DNA of 64,000 nt from Alphaproteobacteria bacterium (GTDB lineage: Bacteria; Pseudomonadota; Alphaproteobacteria; Sphingomonadales; Kordiimonadaceae), in the NCBI GenBank assembly GCA_013372975.1, contig JABXIS010000054.1:1-64000 (forward strand), in the 5' to 3' direction. A program made the translations under genes and the position numbers. Below are positions 54,419-64,000 of this stretch, one piece after another. The notes beneath the pieces were generated by a model, which searched no databases, had not been told where the DNA came from, and saw only the letters and a list, made by a program, of their open reading frames with translations. Each line of letters begins with the position of its first letter. Positions within the stretch are counted from its first letter, which is position 1.

Positions 54419-55246
54419 ATGTCAACAGATGCTTCAAATCCAAAGTATACCATTAGTGACCTTCTTCACATCATGGAGAGATTACGGGATCCGGAAAATG
54501 GTTGCCCCTGGGATGTGGACCAAACCTTCGAAACAATTGCGCCATATACAATCGAAGAGGCTTACGAGGTTGATGAAGCAATAAGGGCTAATGACATGCA
54601 GTCCCTGAAAGACGAGTTGGGCGATTTGATGTTTCAAGCCGTTTTCCACGCCCAGATGGCACGGGAAGCTGGCCACTTTTCTTTTGACGACGTCGTTCAG
54701 GGTGTTTCAGAAAAAATGGTTCGTCGGCACCCTCACGTGTTTGGCGACGCTACCGTCGAGGACGCTGACGCTCAAACAAAAGCGTGGGAGAGACATAAAG
54801 CAAAGGAACGAAAGGAAAAGGCTGAAGCAGCCGGTACCGTTCCTTCAGTCCTGGATGGCGTAACTGTGGGTTTACCTTCACTACTGAGAGCCATAAAACT
54901 ACAAAACCGCGCCGCACGTGTTGGTTTTGACTGGCCCCAAACCGAACAGGTTTTGGATAAACTTCAGGAAGAGGCCAATGAGCTATTGGCTGAATATAGA
55001 ACGCAAGCTCCACACCCTCGCCTCAAAGAGGAGTTTGGGGACATGCTGTTTGTAATGGCAAACTTGGCTCGCCATATGAAGATCGATCCCGAAGAAGCAC
55101 TTAGAGGGGCCAATGCCAAATTCGAGCGCCGTTTTCACAGGATAGAAGAATTGCTGCATAGCCGCGGCAAGTCGCCGGAACAATCCGATTTGGCAGAAAT
55201 GGACGCCCTTTGGGATCAGGCCAAACACGAGGAGAAGGGTAGCTAG
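54419..55246 (+). CDS. mazG: Nucleoside triphosphate pyrophosphohydrolase MazG
   Basis: About 275 residues with two MazG domains. The first has CPWDVDQTFETIAPYTIEEAYEVDEAI and LKDELGDLMFQAVFHAQMA (metal-binding ExxE and ExxD). The second has QEEANELLAEY and LKEEFGDMLFVMANLARH. It hydrolyses NTPs to NMP and PPi and cleans the nucleotide pool. The ATG at 54419 after AGGG is the likely start. Its end overlaps the convergent hflX end by four bases. Confidence 0.95.
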   Translation: MSTDASNPKYTISDLLHIMERLRDPENGCPWDVDQTFETIAPYTIEEAYEVDEAIRANDMQSLKDELGDLMFQAVFHAQMAREAGHFSFDDVVQGVSEKMVRRHPHVFGDATVEDADAQTKAWERHKAKERKEKAEAAGTVPSVLDGVTVGLPSLLRAIKLQNRAARVGFDWPQTEQVLDKLQEEANELLAEYRTQAPHPRLKEEFGDMLFVMANLARHMKIDPEEALRGANAKFERRFHRIEELLHSRGKSPEQSDLAEMDALWDQAKHEEKGS

Positions 55247-56619
55247 CCCCTACGTCTCTCTGATGTGTATTTGGCCCAGGAAACCGGATCTACTTTGAAT
55301 TCAAACCTGACAGACGCGTCCCTGTGATCCGCCGAAAGAATTTTGGCGTTTGCATGCAACCAAGCTTGGGTACCGCCATCGCTATATGCCACCTCAATAG
55401 ACATATGGGCATCCTGATCGCTCAATAGACCATCAATAGCTGCCACCAAGTCTTCGCAACCTCCGCCGGTTAAACCCGACAAGGCCACAATCTCTTCGTT
55501 GCGCTCTGCTATGTTGTTGACCTTTTCACGCGCATCCGCATCCAGCAAATCAGATTTATTCAGTGCCTCGAGGATTGGTGTCCCCACACCTGCATTGCCA
55601 ATCTCAACACCAAGCTCCTCAAGAACTTCTTCTACATCCTGTTTTTGAATGTCACTGTCTGGGTGTGCTGCATCCCTTACATGGACGATGATATCGGCCT
55701 CAAGTACTTCTTCCAGAGTTGCCCTGAAGGCGGCAACAAGCGTTGTCGGCAGTTCGGAAATAAATCCAACAGTATCAGACAGTATAATTTTGCGGCCGCT
55801 TGGCAATTGGATCGATCGCATCGTTGGGTCCAACGTTGCGAACAGCATATCCTCTGCCATCACTTCAGCTTTTGTCAGCCGATTGAACAGGGTTGATTTC
55901 CCGGCATTTGTATAACCGACAAGGGCTACAACTGGATAAGGCGCCTTTTGCCTTCTCGCGCGGTGCAGTGTCCTTGTACGCGTCACAGCTTCAAGCTGAC
56001 GCCGAATACGTGTAATCCTGTCAGCGATGATGCGGCGGTCAGCCTCAATCTGTGTTTCGCCCGGCCCACCCATGAACCCCATGCCGCCACGTTGGCGTTC
56101 CAAATGTGTCCAGGACCGAACAAGCCGACTTCGCTGATAGTTCAGATGTGCGAGTTCAACCTGAAGCTCACCTTCTTTCGTGCTTGCCCTATCGCCAAAT
56201 ATTTCAAGGATCAGTGCTGTACGGTCGATAACTTTAACTTCAAGCGCACGTTCCAGGTTTCTTTGCTGGATTGGTGTAAGGTCACAGTCGAAAACAGTGA
56301 GATCGATTTCCTCCTCATGCAAAAGCGCCTTGAGGTCTTCCAGCTTACCCGTTCCAAGATAGGTAGAAGGCCGCACCCCTCTTAGGGCGATACACTCACC
56401 ACCAACAAGATCAATTTTGATAGCAACCGCTAAGCCTTTGGCCTCGTCAAGCCTGGCTTCAGGCGTGCGAAAGAGCCCAGCGTGATGCTGGTCTTTGAGA
56501 TAGGGATGAATGACATAAACCCGCTGCCTGGCTTCCTTCTTTTGAAGGTACCCTAAGCCCTCGGTTGACCAACCACCGCCCGGCTGGTCCGCCGAACGGT
56601 CATCTGTTCGGTCGGTCAA
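55243..56619 (-). CDS. hflX: Ribosome-associated GTPase HflX
   Basis: 458 residues. An N-terminal HflX domain (about 35-205) precedes the GTPase domain with G1 GYTNAGKSTLFNRL, G3 DTVGFISELP and G4 NKSD. HflX splits stalled or heat-damaged 70S ribosomes. It starts one base after the hfq stop; hfq-hflX is a classic operon. Confidence 0.95.
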   Translation of the reverse strand: MTDRTDDRSADQPGGGWSTEGLGYLQKKEARQRVYVIHPYLKDQHHAGLFRTPEARLDEAKGLAVAIKIDLVGGECIALRGVRPSTYLGTGKLEDLKALLHEEEIDLTVFDCDLTPIQQRNLERALEVKVIDRTALILEIFGDRASTKEGELQVELAHLNYQRSRLVRSWTHLERQRGGMGFMGGPGETQIEADRRIIADRITRIRRQLEAVTRTRTLHRARRQKAPYPVVALVGYTNAGKSTLFNRLTKAEVMAEDMLFATLDPTMRSIQLPSGRKIILSDTVGFISELPTTLVAAFRATLEEVLEADIIVHVRDAAHPDSDIQKQDVEEVLEELGVEIGNAGVGTPILEALNKSDLLDADAREKVNNIAERNEEIVALSGLTGGGCEDLVAAIDGLLSDQDAHMSIEVAYSDGGTQAWLHANAKILSADHRDASVRFEFKVDPVSWAKYTSERRRG

Positions 56620-56865
56620 TTAGCCCTCGATATCCTTTTCCGGTTCAAACAACTGAACTGGACCTGATGGCATAACGGTAGAAATCGCATGCTTGTAAAC
56701 AAGCTGCGAATGACCGTCACGACGCAAGAGAACGCAAAAGTTGTCAAACCAGGTTATTACTCCCTGCAGTTTAACACCATTGACTAAAAATACCGTTACC
56801 GGAGTCTTTGTTTTGCGAACGGCGTTAAGAAAGACGTCCTGAAGGTTTTGATTTTTTTCTGACAT
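56620..56865 (-). CDS. hfq: RNA chaperone Hfq
   Basis: 81 residues: Sm1 motif ([34 protein letters not shown]) and Sm2 ([11 protein letters not shown]). It forms a hexamer that pairs small RNAs with mRNAs. The C-terminal tail is short, as is usual in alphaproteobacteria. The 153-base gap to trkH contains its upstream region but no clear promoter or terminator by eye. Confidence 0.98.
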   Translation of the reverse strand: MSEKNQNLQDVFLNAVRKTKTPVTVFLVNGVKLQGVITWFDNFCVLLRRDGHSQLVYKHAISTVMPSGPVQLFEPEKDIEG

Positions 56866-57018
56866 GGACTGTCCGTTTTTTTTGAGTTTTTACATTTTCG
56901 CCTTTAGAGCATAGTGCCACAGCACCAAATGAACCTACCCCGAAGGAATCCCATCACCTAATAGCTGCGGTACATATATGTCAGAGACATCAACCCTCGG
57001 TCAACAGAGTTTCGCGAT

Positions 57019-58461
57019 TTATCCACGCCAAAATGATTTAGCGAAGAATGCGAGGAATAATGTAGCCTCCAGCCGGCCTACCAACATTAGAATGGATAAG
57101 ATCGCATAGTCGGCATCACGAAGGCCCGAGAAGCCAACAAAATAGGGATCAATGTGATTGGCCAATGGCCCGGAAAGTGTAAGCGACGAGGCCGCCATGG
57201 CCAATGACGTTTGAAATTCGATCCCTAGCACCGCCAAACACAATGTACCAACAACAAGGGTAAGTACAAACGCACCAATGAGTAGCCAAACTGCGTTAAC
57301 ATCCCCCTTCTCTACCTTAAAACCTTGGTAGCGCAACGCTTTCACGCCATGAGGGTGGGCCAAACGATCAACCTCTCTTCGCCCAAGGCGATAAATTATC
57401 AGCAATCGCAATTGCTTCATTCCGCCACCAGTCCCTGCCGCTGCGCCACCCAAACATGCAAGTACCAGCAAGATTAGGGCTGCCGTAGTCACGCTATCTC
57501 TTGAAGGAGCCATTCCATCGGTAGAAAACCCACTTGTAGACATGGCTGAAATTGTTGCGAACAGGCTCTGCCACAAACCGTTAACATTCAGTTCGAAGGC
57601 CATGGCGAACAAGATCAGGGTTCCAACAAGCAAACTCAATAGAACGGCCTTGGTTTCTGTGCCATATGGGTGCTTCGCCCTGATCTGCATAACCCGTGCA
57701 TAAAGCACATCCCAATTCAGGATCGAAACAAGCATAAAAACAGCCACAACGACCTGGGTCCCCAGGCCATTGATTACAGCAGTGCCTGTTGGTGTAATTC
57801 CTGTGGTTGAGATTACCGCCATGGACAGCATGATGGATGAGCTTAGCGTCTCTCCCGAGACCAAAAGGCCAACACAACAGATTGCCGTTACCAAACAATA
57901 CAGGGGCACCAACGTCGTAGCGACTGACCGTAAGCGAGGATAGCCGGTTTCACTGTCGCCAAACGGCAAAGTTGATCGGTGAAGCTGAAGACCACCGCTA
58001 TTGACCGCTGTGAGGATAGACAACACAAAGCAAATCGATACAAATCCACCAATCCAGGCAGCTAACGCCCGCCACAAAGTAACAGAAACCATTTCCTTGA
58101 AAGCGCCTTCATATGCACTGGAACCTGTGGTTGTAAGCAGAGAAACGCCTTCGAAGTAGGCTGGGACAAGACCCAATTCGGGAAATATGAAAAAGAAGGG
58201 CAAACCAGAAACAAAAGACAAACTTACACCTGCTACAACAGGTAAAAGAACGGTCAATTTAGGCACTTTGACCTGAGCCGAAGAACGAAAACCCAAAAAA
58301 AGGCTGCCGCCCGTCAGAAAACAGATCATGAGAGAGGCGAAGAAACCACTCGCTGCATCGGCTTCACCCAGAACAGTTGCGACACTGAAGGGTACAAGCT
58401 GCGCCAGCGCAAGCAAGGACACCCAGCATCCAATTAGGAAGAAGAGGCGACTTTGCCACAT
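57019..58461 (-). CDS. trkH: Potassium uptake protein TrkH
   Basis: 480 residues, about ten membrane helices arranged as four pore repeats. Filter-like segments are visible in LLTTTGSSAYEG, STTGITPTG, SAMSTSGFSTDG and SLTLSGPLAN. It is the channel of the Trk system, gated by TrkA. It starts eight bases after trkA. Confidence 0.93.
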   Translation of the reverse strand: MWQSRLFFLIGCWVSLLALAQLVPFSVATVLGEADAASGFFASLMICFLTGGSLFLGFRSSAQVKVPKLTVLLPVVAGVSLSFVSGLPFFFIFPELGLVPAYFEGVSLLTTTGSSAYEGAFKEMVSVTLWRALAAWIGGFVSICFVLSILTAVNSGGLQLHRSTLPFGDSETGYPRLRSVATTLVPLYCLVTAICCVGLLVSGETLSSSIMLSMAVISTTGITPTGTAVINGLGTQVVVAVFMLVSILNWDVLYARVMQIRAKHPYGTETKAVLLSLLVGTLILFAMAFELNVNGLWQSLFATISAMSTSGFSTDGMAPSRDSVTTAALILLVLACLGGAAAGTGGGMKQLRLLIIYRLGRREVDRLAHPHGVKALRYQGFKVEKGDVNAVWLLIGAFVLTLVVGTLCLAVLGIEFQTSLAMAASSLTLSGPLANHIDPYFVGFSGLRDADYAILSILMLVGRLEATLFLAFFAKSFWRG

Positions 58462-58469
58462 GATAGCGC

Positions 58470-59846
58470 CTAAAAAATATCTGCGCGGGCTGAAAACAGC
58501 TGTTCTATCTTCTTCACCGCTTCTGAAAGCGCCAATATCACCACTCTATCTCCACCCAGAAGGACTGTATCCGAACTAGGTGTAATGGCCTCATCCTCGC
58601 GCACAATCATCCCGAATTTGACATCACCATGAAGGCGCAACTGACCAATAGATTTCCCAGCTACTTCAGACCCCTCCAATACTTCAGCTTCGATAATTTC
58701 GGCTTTGCCTTCGAAGATACTGTATAGGTCGCGAATACGTCCTCGCCGGATATGCCGAACGATGGAGGATACTGTAGTTTCCCGAGGGTCCAGTGCAACA
58801 TCGATCCCCAGCGACCCCACAAGCCCGCCATAGATCGGATTGTTCATCAGAGTTATAGCGCGGGGGCATCCTTGTTGCTTGGCCAGCAAAGAGGATAGGA
58901 TATTTACTTCGTCATCATTCGCTACAGACACCACCGTGTCAGATTGCGCAATATTCGCCTCGGCCAATATTTCCTTATCCAGGGCATCGCCATTGATGAC
59001 AACTGTTCTCTTTAGTTGTTCGGCAATAAACTCTGCTCTCTCCTTATCAAACTCAATGATTTTAAGATTGCTGACTGATGAGGTTTTCTCCAATTGCTTT
59101 GCCAGAAACAACCCAATGTTACCGCCGCCCACAATCACAATTCTCTGGGCCGCTTTTTCCTCGTGTCCAAACACGGCCATCGCACGTTCAGTTGTGCTTG
59201 CTTCCACAGCAATATAGACCGCATCCCCAGCCTGAAGCTGATCATCACTCCGAGGTACAAAAATACGCGATCCGCGAACAACTGCGGCCACCGTGGTCTG
59301 AAGGTTGGGGAAAAGTTCTGTTAGTTGCCTCAATGGTGTATCAACGACAGGACAATTCTCATCAAGAACCAGCCCAATCATCCGTACTTTTCCGTCAACG
59401 AAAGGCACCATATTGAATGCACCAGGCACCTCAAGGCGACGGTGAAGTGCTTGGGCGACTTCAAGTTCGGGCGAGATAATCACATCAATAGGCATATTCT
59501 CACGCGAAAATAAATCGCCCCAAGTCGGTTTCAGGTACGTCTGGTTCCTGATACGAGCCACCTTTGTCGGCACACTGAACAGAGAGCCCGCGACCTGGCA
59601 AGCAACCATATTCACCTCGTCGGACCATGTTACAGCCACCAGCAATTCTGCATCGGCAGCTCCAGCCCGATCCAGCATGGAAGGGTCAGATGCATGCCCC
59701 ACCAGGGCCTGAACGTCCAGCGATTCACTGATTTTCCTGATCAAGTCGGGTGACCGGTCGATGACAGTCACGTCATTTTGCTGATCAGCAAGGTGTTTGG
59801 CGATATTGAAGCCCACTTGGCCCGCGCCGCAAACTATTACCTTCAT
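58470..59846 (-). CDS. trkA: Trk system potassium uptake protein TrkA
   Basis: 458-residue cytoplasmic gating protein with two tandem RCK units. Each has a Rossmann NAD-binding domain (VCGAGQVGFNIAKHL at the start; IVGGGNIGLFLAKQLE at about 232) followed by a TrkA-C domain. It forms the ring that controls TrkH. The linkage ntrX-trkA is conserved in alphaproteobacteria. Confidence 0.95.
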   Translation of the reverse strand: MKVIVCGAGQVGFNIAKHLADQQNDVTVIDRSPDLIRKISESLDVQALVGHASDPSMLDRAGAADAELLVAVTWSDEVNMVACQVAGSLFSVPTKVARIRNQTYLKPTWGDLFSRENMPIDVIISPELEVAQALHRRLEVPGAFNMVPFVDGKVRMIGLVLDENCPVVDTPLRQLTELFPNLQTTVAAVVRGSRIFVPRSDDQLQAGDAVYIAVEASTTERAMAVFGHEEKAAQRIVIVGGGNIGLFLAKQLEKTSSVSNLKIIEFDKERAEFIAEQLKRTVVINGDALDKEILAEANIAQSDTVVSVANDDEVNILSSLLAKQQGCPRAITLMNNPIYGGLVGSLGIDVALDPRETTVSSIVRHIRRGRIRDLYSIFEGKAEIIEAEVLEGSEVAGKSIGQLRLHGDVKFGMIVREDEAITPSSDTVLLGGDRVVILALSEAVKKIEQLFSARADIF

Positions 59847-59872
59847 CTTACCCCAATCCAGCTTCTACAAAT

Positions 59873-61276
59873 CTAATTTACGGAATCCGGAGCGTCGCCA
59901 TTTTTGGTTCCGCCTGTAAGCCCAAGGGACTTTAGCTTTCTATGCAGTGCCGAACGCTCCATACCAATGAACGCGGCAGTACGAGAGATATTTCCGCTAA
60001 ATCGATTGATCTGTATCTTTAAATATTCACGCTCGAAGGCCTCCCTGGCCTCCCGAAGCGGCGTGGTCATGATGGCGCTATTCCCGCCGGAGTGCAACAA
60101 ATCTGCAGAACCGGACTGAATCTCGGGCGGAAGCTGCTCGGCGCTGATTTCACCGTCAACATCTTCACTTCCCATAATAACAACGCGTTCCATAATATTT
60201 TTTAGCTGTCGCACATTTCCGGGCCATTCGTATGACTGAAGAGCGGCGATCGCATCGTCAGCCAACCTTACTTTAGGCCGACCCGTTGCCTCAGCAAGCG
60301 CATCGAGAAACCCTTGAGCAAGCATAGGAATATCTTCTCGTCTTTCAGACAGTGACGCCATTTTCAGCGGCACAACGTTTAATCGGTGGAAAAGATCCTC
60401 CCTAAAACGGCCTTCTGCAATTTCCGACACCAAATCCTTGCTGGTGGCAGAGATGACCCGGACATCAACCCTTACACCAGAATTCCCACCGACCCGCTCA
60501 AATGCCTGATCGGTAAGCACACGCAGGATTTTTGCCTGTGTAGGCAGAGGCATATCCCCTACCTCGTCGATAAACAGGGTTCCGCCGTGCGCTCGCTCAA
60601 ACAGCCCTGTCTTAACGACCCCGCCATTTTGTTCCACACCAAACAGCTCCTGCTCCATTCTGTGCGGCTCCATAGAAGCGGCGCTGACCACCACAAACGA
60701 ATTTGTCGCGCGATGTGATCTTGAATGGATTTGCCGCGCAGCAACTTCTTTACCAGAGCCAGATGGACCGTGAATTAGAACACGGCTGTTTGTTGAAGCC
60801 ACCTTCTCAATACTCTGCCTCAACCCGTTGATAGCATTTGATTTTCCGGTAATATCTACTGTAAACACAGAACGCTTCTTTAACTCTTCGTTTTCGCGAC
60901 GCAAACGTTCTGCTTCTGTCGCACGTTTTACAGTAAGGAGAAGATGGTCTGCCTCAAATGGCTTTTCAATGAAATCATATGCCCCCTTCTTGATCGCAGC
61001 AACTGCAGTTTCAATATTGCCGTGGCCGCTAATCACGATAACAGGCAGTTCTCGGTGGCGAGATTTTACAAGTTCCAGTATCTCAAGCCCGTCCAACTTG
61101 CTTCCTTGCAACCAGATATCCAATACCATCAAGGAAGGCAGACGCGCTTCGATTTCGGCAAGCCCACTATCACTATCGAAGGCGGTGCGGGTATTATACC
61201 CTTCGTCTTCCAGAATGCCTGATACCAGCTCCCGAATATCTTCTTCGTCATCAATGATCAGTATATCAAGCGCCAT
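59873..61276 (-). CDS. ntrX: Nitrogen response regulator NtrX
   Basis: 467 residues: receiver domain (DDEEDIRELV; phospho-Asp in MVLDIWL), AAA+ domain (GPSGSGKEVAARQIH; GGTLFIDEVGDMP) and a Fis-type helix-turn-helix. The sigma-54 contact loop GAFTGA is absent: the segment between ELFG and the GLFERAHGGT stretch reads VEQNGGVVKT. Alphaproteobacterial NtrX proteins often lack it and act as sigma-70-type regulators. It is paired with ntrY, 21 bases upstream. Confidence 0.94.
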   Translation of the reverse strand: MALDILIIDDEEDIRELVSGILEDEGYNTRTAFDSDSGLAEIEARLPSLMVLDIWLQGSKLDGLEILELVKSRHRELPVIVISGHGNIETAVAAIKKGAYDFIEKPFEADHLLLTVKRATEAERLRRENEELKKRSVFTVDITGKSNAINGLRQSIEKVASTNSRVLIHGPSGSGKEVAARQIHSRSHRATNSFVVVSAASMEPHRMEQELFGVEQNGGVVKTGLFERAHGGTLFIDEVGDMPLPTQAKILRVLTDQAFERVGGNSGVRVDVRVISATSKDLVSEIAEGRFREDLFHRLNVVPLKMASLSERREDIPMLAQGFLDALAEATGRPKVRLADDAIAALQSYEWPGNVRQLKNIMERVVIMGSEDVDGEISAEQLPPEIQSGSADLLHSGGNSAIMTTPLREAREAFEREYLKIQINRFSGNISRTAAFIGMERSALHRKLKSLGLTGGTKNGDAPDSVN

Positions 61277-61297
61277 AACCTGGCTGCCTCCCCTATT

Positions 61298-63649
61298 TTA
61301 TTCTGCAGCACTTGCGCTGCCCAAATTCTTGTGCGAACCACGATCCGCGCCTGCTTCTTCAAGCTTATCTGCACGGGCCTCAAGCGCAGAATGCGACAAA
61401 GTCAATATGGCTACTGCCCCCATCGGCTTGCGATCCAGAATACGTGCAACTCCGCCATGCTCCTCCAGGATACGCCTCACAATGGCGAGACCAAGTCCCG
61501 TACCCTTGGCTCGAGTAGTAACATATGGCTCCATAAGCCTGTTCTTCTGCTCCTGCGGCAACCCAAGCCCATTATCTTCAACACGAATTTCAGTTTTTTC
61601 TTCATCTTGCGTCATTTCAATGCGGATCATACCCGGCTCGATGGTATCGGCGCTTTCCTTCATATCTGCGGCGGTTCGCGCAGAAACAGACTCAACAGCG
61701 TTCTTCAACACATTGGTCAAAGCCTGACCGATAAGACGCCCGTCGCAAGCCAAAGGTATTCGCTCTTTAGGCAAGTGGGTTTTGAATTGAATTTTGGCCG
61801 CAGCAACGTCCTGCAAGAAGACCGCCTGTTTGACCACATCAACCAAATCTGTTTCGCGGAAAATAGGCACAGGCATACGGGCAAAAGACGAAAATTCGTC
61901 TACCATTCTCCGCAGATCACCAACCTGCCGGATTATTGTATCGGTACATTGGCCAAAAACCTTTGTGTCTGAAGTGATTTCTTTGGCGTATTTGCGCTTG
62001 AGGCGCTCTGCAGACAGTTGAATAGGCGTCAGCGGGTTCTTGATCTCGTGGGCAATTCTGCGCGCAACATCTGCCCATGCGGCTGTCCGTTGGTCCGCCA
62101 ATTGCTCGGTCAGGTCATCAAACGTAACCACATAACCCGCAATATTATCGTTTTCGGACTTTTCCACGAACACACGAACCAGCAATGTTCGGCCTTCGCC
62201 TGCCACCTCGAGTTGGACTTGCCCTTTGGCTTCGCCGGCAGCTGAACCCTCTGCCTGCGCAAGGATTTCACCAAATTCAGGTACTACGTCGTGAAGTCTG
62301 CGGTCTACCAGTTCGTTGTGGGAAACACCTAGCAGGCTGGACGCCGACCTGTTAGGCAAAAAGATTGTGCCGTCCTGCTGCATACCGATAACACCCGCAG
62401 AAACCCCTTCAAGCACTTCTTCCAGAAAGCGCCGACGCTCATCCAGTTCAGCATTGGCGTCAATCAGGGCGTCCTGATGTTTGGCGAGCTGATCCGTCAT
62501 CCTGTTAAATGCCCGGCTCAATGTACCGACCTCATCGCTTGTCGGTACTATAGGCACACGAGCGGCAAAATCCCCCTGACCTACTCGCTCAGCAGCATCC
62601 ACAAGATTGGAAAGAGGTGTAACCAGTCGAGAAGAAAACCACAGTCCTACCCATATCGCGGCAAGCAGAATAAGAAGAGCAACAATGATAAACACTACAT
62701 TGAACTGCAGTTGCATATCGCTGCGCTGACCTTCCATGTTTTCATAGTCTGCCACTGCATTACGCGTTGCATCCAGATACGCCAAAACCTCCGGGTTTAG
62801 ATCCCGAGCGACATACAAGTAGGTAGGCCGCAAGAAGGTCGATAACCGGATCATGCCAACCACTGTGTTATCTGCACTGTTGGTCGCAACAAATGTACCA
62901 TCATGGAGAACACGGTCGATCATCTCGTAGCTAAGCCAACTTGTGGTAAGCTCAAGCCCTTGGCTAGCTCGCGCGAGGACCGTGCCTTCAGTATCATTGG
63001 TCTGCAGCTCAATAATCAGCACTTCAGACAAAAGGCGCGTATTCAAGGCGCCGTAAGCCACTTGCTGCAGCGCTAGCCGATCAGCCTGTTGCTCGGATGT
63101 CATCCGATTAAATGCAAGCGCAAGTGCTTGCATATCTTTCTCGATCGTAGCCCGGTGCTCTATCATGTAGGCCTCGGCCACACCAATAGAGTTATTCACT
63201 GTAGACCTGATCTTTTCACTGAACCAGGACTGAACACCGAACTCCAGAAACAGCGCCGAAAAAACCGTCATGATAATCGGGGGTACAATTGCGATAGCAA
63301 TGAAGAAGCCAGTAAGTTTTGTCTGCAATCGGGATCCCGCCGCAGTCCCTTTCCGGGCGCTCCATATCCTTACAAACCAGCGGCCAATTGAGACACCGAG
63401 AGCCATAAGAAGGGCAAGGTTGATCGCCAACAGCACTCTCATGGTACGCCCTGATGTTACTTCAAACGGCGCGGACTTTCGGGACATCGCGATATAGGTA
63501 GCAATAGCGGCGACCACGGCCAGAACTGACAGGACAATCTCTAAACGGCCGCCAAGATTGAATCTGCGCGCCCACAGCATAAACCTAGCCCATCGCCTGT
63601 TCGGCAATTTGGGTATTTGTGGTGCATCTGGCAACTCAAGCTTTGACAT
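61298..63649 (-). CDS. ntrY: Sensor histidine kinase NtrY
   Basis: 783 residues: two N-terminal helices, a further helix, a large periplasmic region (about 130-300), a membrane helix, a HAMP domain (SSRLVTPLSNLVDAAERVGQGDFAARVP), a PAS domain, a HisKA domain with phospho-His in RRIAHEIKNPLTPIQLSAERL, and an ATPase domain (EDNGLGLPQE; GTGLGLAIVRRI). It senses nitrogen or redox state and phosphorylates NtrX. Confidence 0.95.
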   Translation of the reverse strand: MSKLELPDAPQIPKLPNRRWARFMLWARRFNLGGRLEIVLSVLAVVAAIATYIAMSRKSAPFEVTSGRTMRVLLAINLALLMALGVSIGRWFVRIWSARKGTAAGSRLQTKLTGFFIAIAIVPPIIMTVFSALFLEFGVQSWFSEKIRSTVNNSIGVAEAYMIEHRATIEKDMQALALAFNRMTSEQQADRLALQQVAYGALNTRLLSEVLIIELQTNDTEGTVLARASQGLELTTSWLSYEMIDRVLHDGTFVATNSADNTVVGMIRLSTFLRPTYLYVARDLNPEVLAYLDATRNAVADYENMEGQRSDMQLQFNVVFIIVALLILLAAIWVGLWFSSRLVTPLSNLVDAAERVGQGDFAARVPIVPTSDEVGTLSRAFNRMTDQLAKHQDALIDANAELDERRRFLEEVLEGVSAGVIGMQQDGTIFLPNRSASSLLGVSHNELVDRRLHDVVPEFGEILAQAEGSAAGEAKGQVQLEVAGEGRTLLVRVFVEKSENDNIAGYVVTFDDLTEQLADQRTAAWADVARRIAHEIKNPLTPIQLSAERLKRKYAKEITSDTKVFGQCTDTIIRQVGDLRRMVDEFSSFARMPVPIFRETDLVDVVKQAVFLQDVAAAKIQFKTHLPKERIPLACDGRLIGQALTNVLKNAVESVSARTAADMKESADTIEPGMIRIEMTQDEEKTEIRVEDNGLGLPQEQKNRLMEPYVTTRAKGTGLGLAIVRRILEEHGGVARILDRKPMGAVAILTLSHSALEARADKLEEAGADRGSHKNLGSASAAE

Positions 63650-63728
63650 ACAGACTATGATGCATATTTGTCACGACTGTTCCAGAAATATCACACCGCA
63701 TTAGGTTTTTTTTTCTGATGCAAACGGA

Positions 63729-64000
63729 TCACCCCTTGTATTGCAAGGAAATCCCTAATTCTTTGATTTTTTTACGTAAAGTATTCCTGTTGAGCCCAAG
63801 AAGCTCAGCTGCCTTTACCTGATTACCCTGTGTGACGGCCAAAACCTTCTGAATAAGCGGCCGCTCAATTTCCCTCAGTATCCGCTGGTACAGGCCTGCA
63901 GGAGGAAGTCCCTCATCGTGATAATCAAAATATTGATCAAGATGCAGCCTCACTGATTGTGACAGATTACCACCACTCACATTGGCCATCATGCTTACGG
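63729..64000 (-). CDS. ntrC: Nitrogen regulator NtrC, C-terminal end (partial)
   Basis: The frame is open to the window edge; the Met at 63992 is internal. What is visible is the linker and Fis-type DNA-binding domain: [40 protein letters not shown]. Its place just before ntrY matches the ntrB-ntrC-ntrY-ntrX order. NtrC is the expected activator of the sigma-54 promoter found before glnK. The receiver and AAA+ domains lie outside the window. Confidence 0.88.
   Translation of the reverse strand, partial: VSMMANVSGGNLSQSVRLHLDQYFDYHDEGLPPAGLYQRILREIERPLIQKVLAVTQGNQVKAAELLGLNRNTLRKKIKELGISLQYKG

Overview
The window is a 64 kb piece of chromosome from an alphaproteobacterium with roughly balanced GC content. 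Support for this placement comes from gene order (ntrC-ntrY-ntrX-trkA-trkH-hfq-hflX next to mazG; tmk-holB-metG-tatD-MBL), an alphaproteobacterial LexA box (GAAC-N7-GAAC) in front of an imuA-imuB-dnaE2 cassette, and an ATM1-type exporter. The genus cannot be fixed by eye; a marine Kordiimonadales- or Rhodospirillales-like lineage would fit, but that is a guess. I see no IS element, prophage, CRISPR array or rRNA operon.

Layout. 1-8.4 kb: end of rplM and rpsI, an OmpA-like lipoprotein, a peptide-deformylase-like protein that has lost its metal ligands, PAS and cupin proteins, then a co-directional run of mostly exported proteins (DUF4399, a CHMI-like tautomerase, an M28 peptidase, a DsbD-type reductase, a redoxin). 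8.5-15.4 kb: motA without motB, argC, gamma carbonic anhydrase, sodB with a hairpin that could mask its ribosome binding site, a PuuD-like membrane protein, a squalene-synthase-like protein, a TPR lipoprotein, and a small chorismate mutase. 15.4-21.6 kb, mostly minus strand: a TraR/DksA protein, a ferritin-like diiron protein, glnK-amtB behind a clear sigma-54 promoter, a GST, tRNA-Ser(UGA), and an Asp/Asn beta-hydroxylase-like protein. 21.9-40 kb is housekeeping: gyrA, lysE, coaD, a cyclophilin, queA-tgt, tRNA-Lys(UUU), then the cell-wall and replication/translation run mltB-rlpA-dacA-like-tmk-holB-metG-tatD-MBL-retropepsin-ATM1 exporter.

40.1-47.2 kb is the least ordinary part. It is a tightly packed seven-gene minus-strand unit: membrane diguanylate cyclase, patatin-like lipase, an atypical cytochrome P450, two mutually similar proteins of unknown family, a DyP-type peroxidase, and a MarR regulator. 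Four genes in a row are joined by ATGA overlaps. The P450 lacks the usual I-helix oxygen-activation motif and no redox partner gene is nearby. A lipid-release plus fatty-acid (hydro)peroxide pathway, a bacterial oxylipin-like system, is my best inference; it is not proven by sequence.

47.2-53 kb holds the SOS mutagenesis cassette imuA-imuB-dnaE2. From 53 kb to the end there is a small zinc-ribbon membrane protein, a secreted glycerophosphodiesterase, mazG, and the minus-strand ntrC(partial)-ntrY-ntrX-trkA-trkH and hfq-hflX block. The nitrogen regulators at the right end connect functionally to the sigma-54 glnK-amtB promoter at 19 kb.
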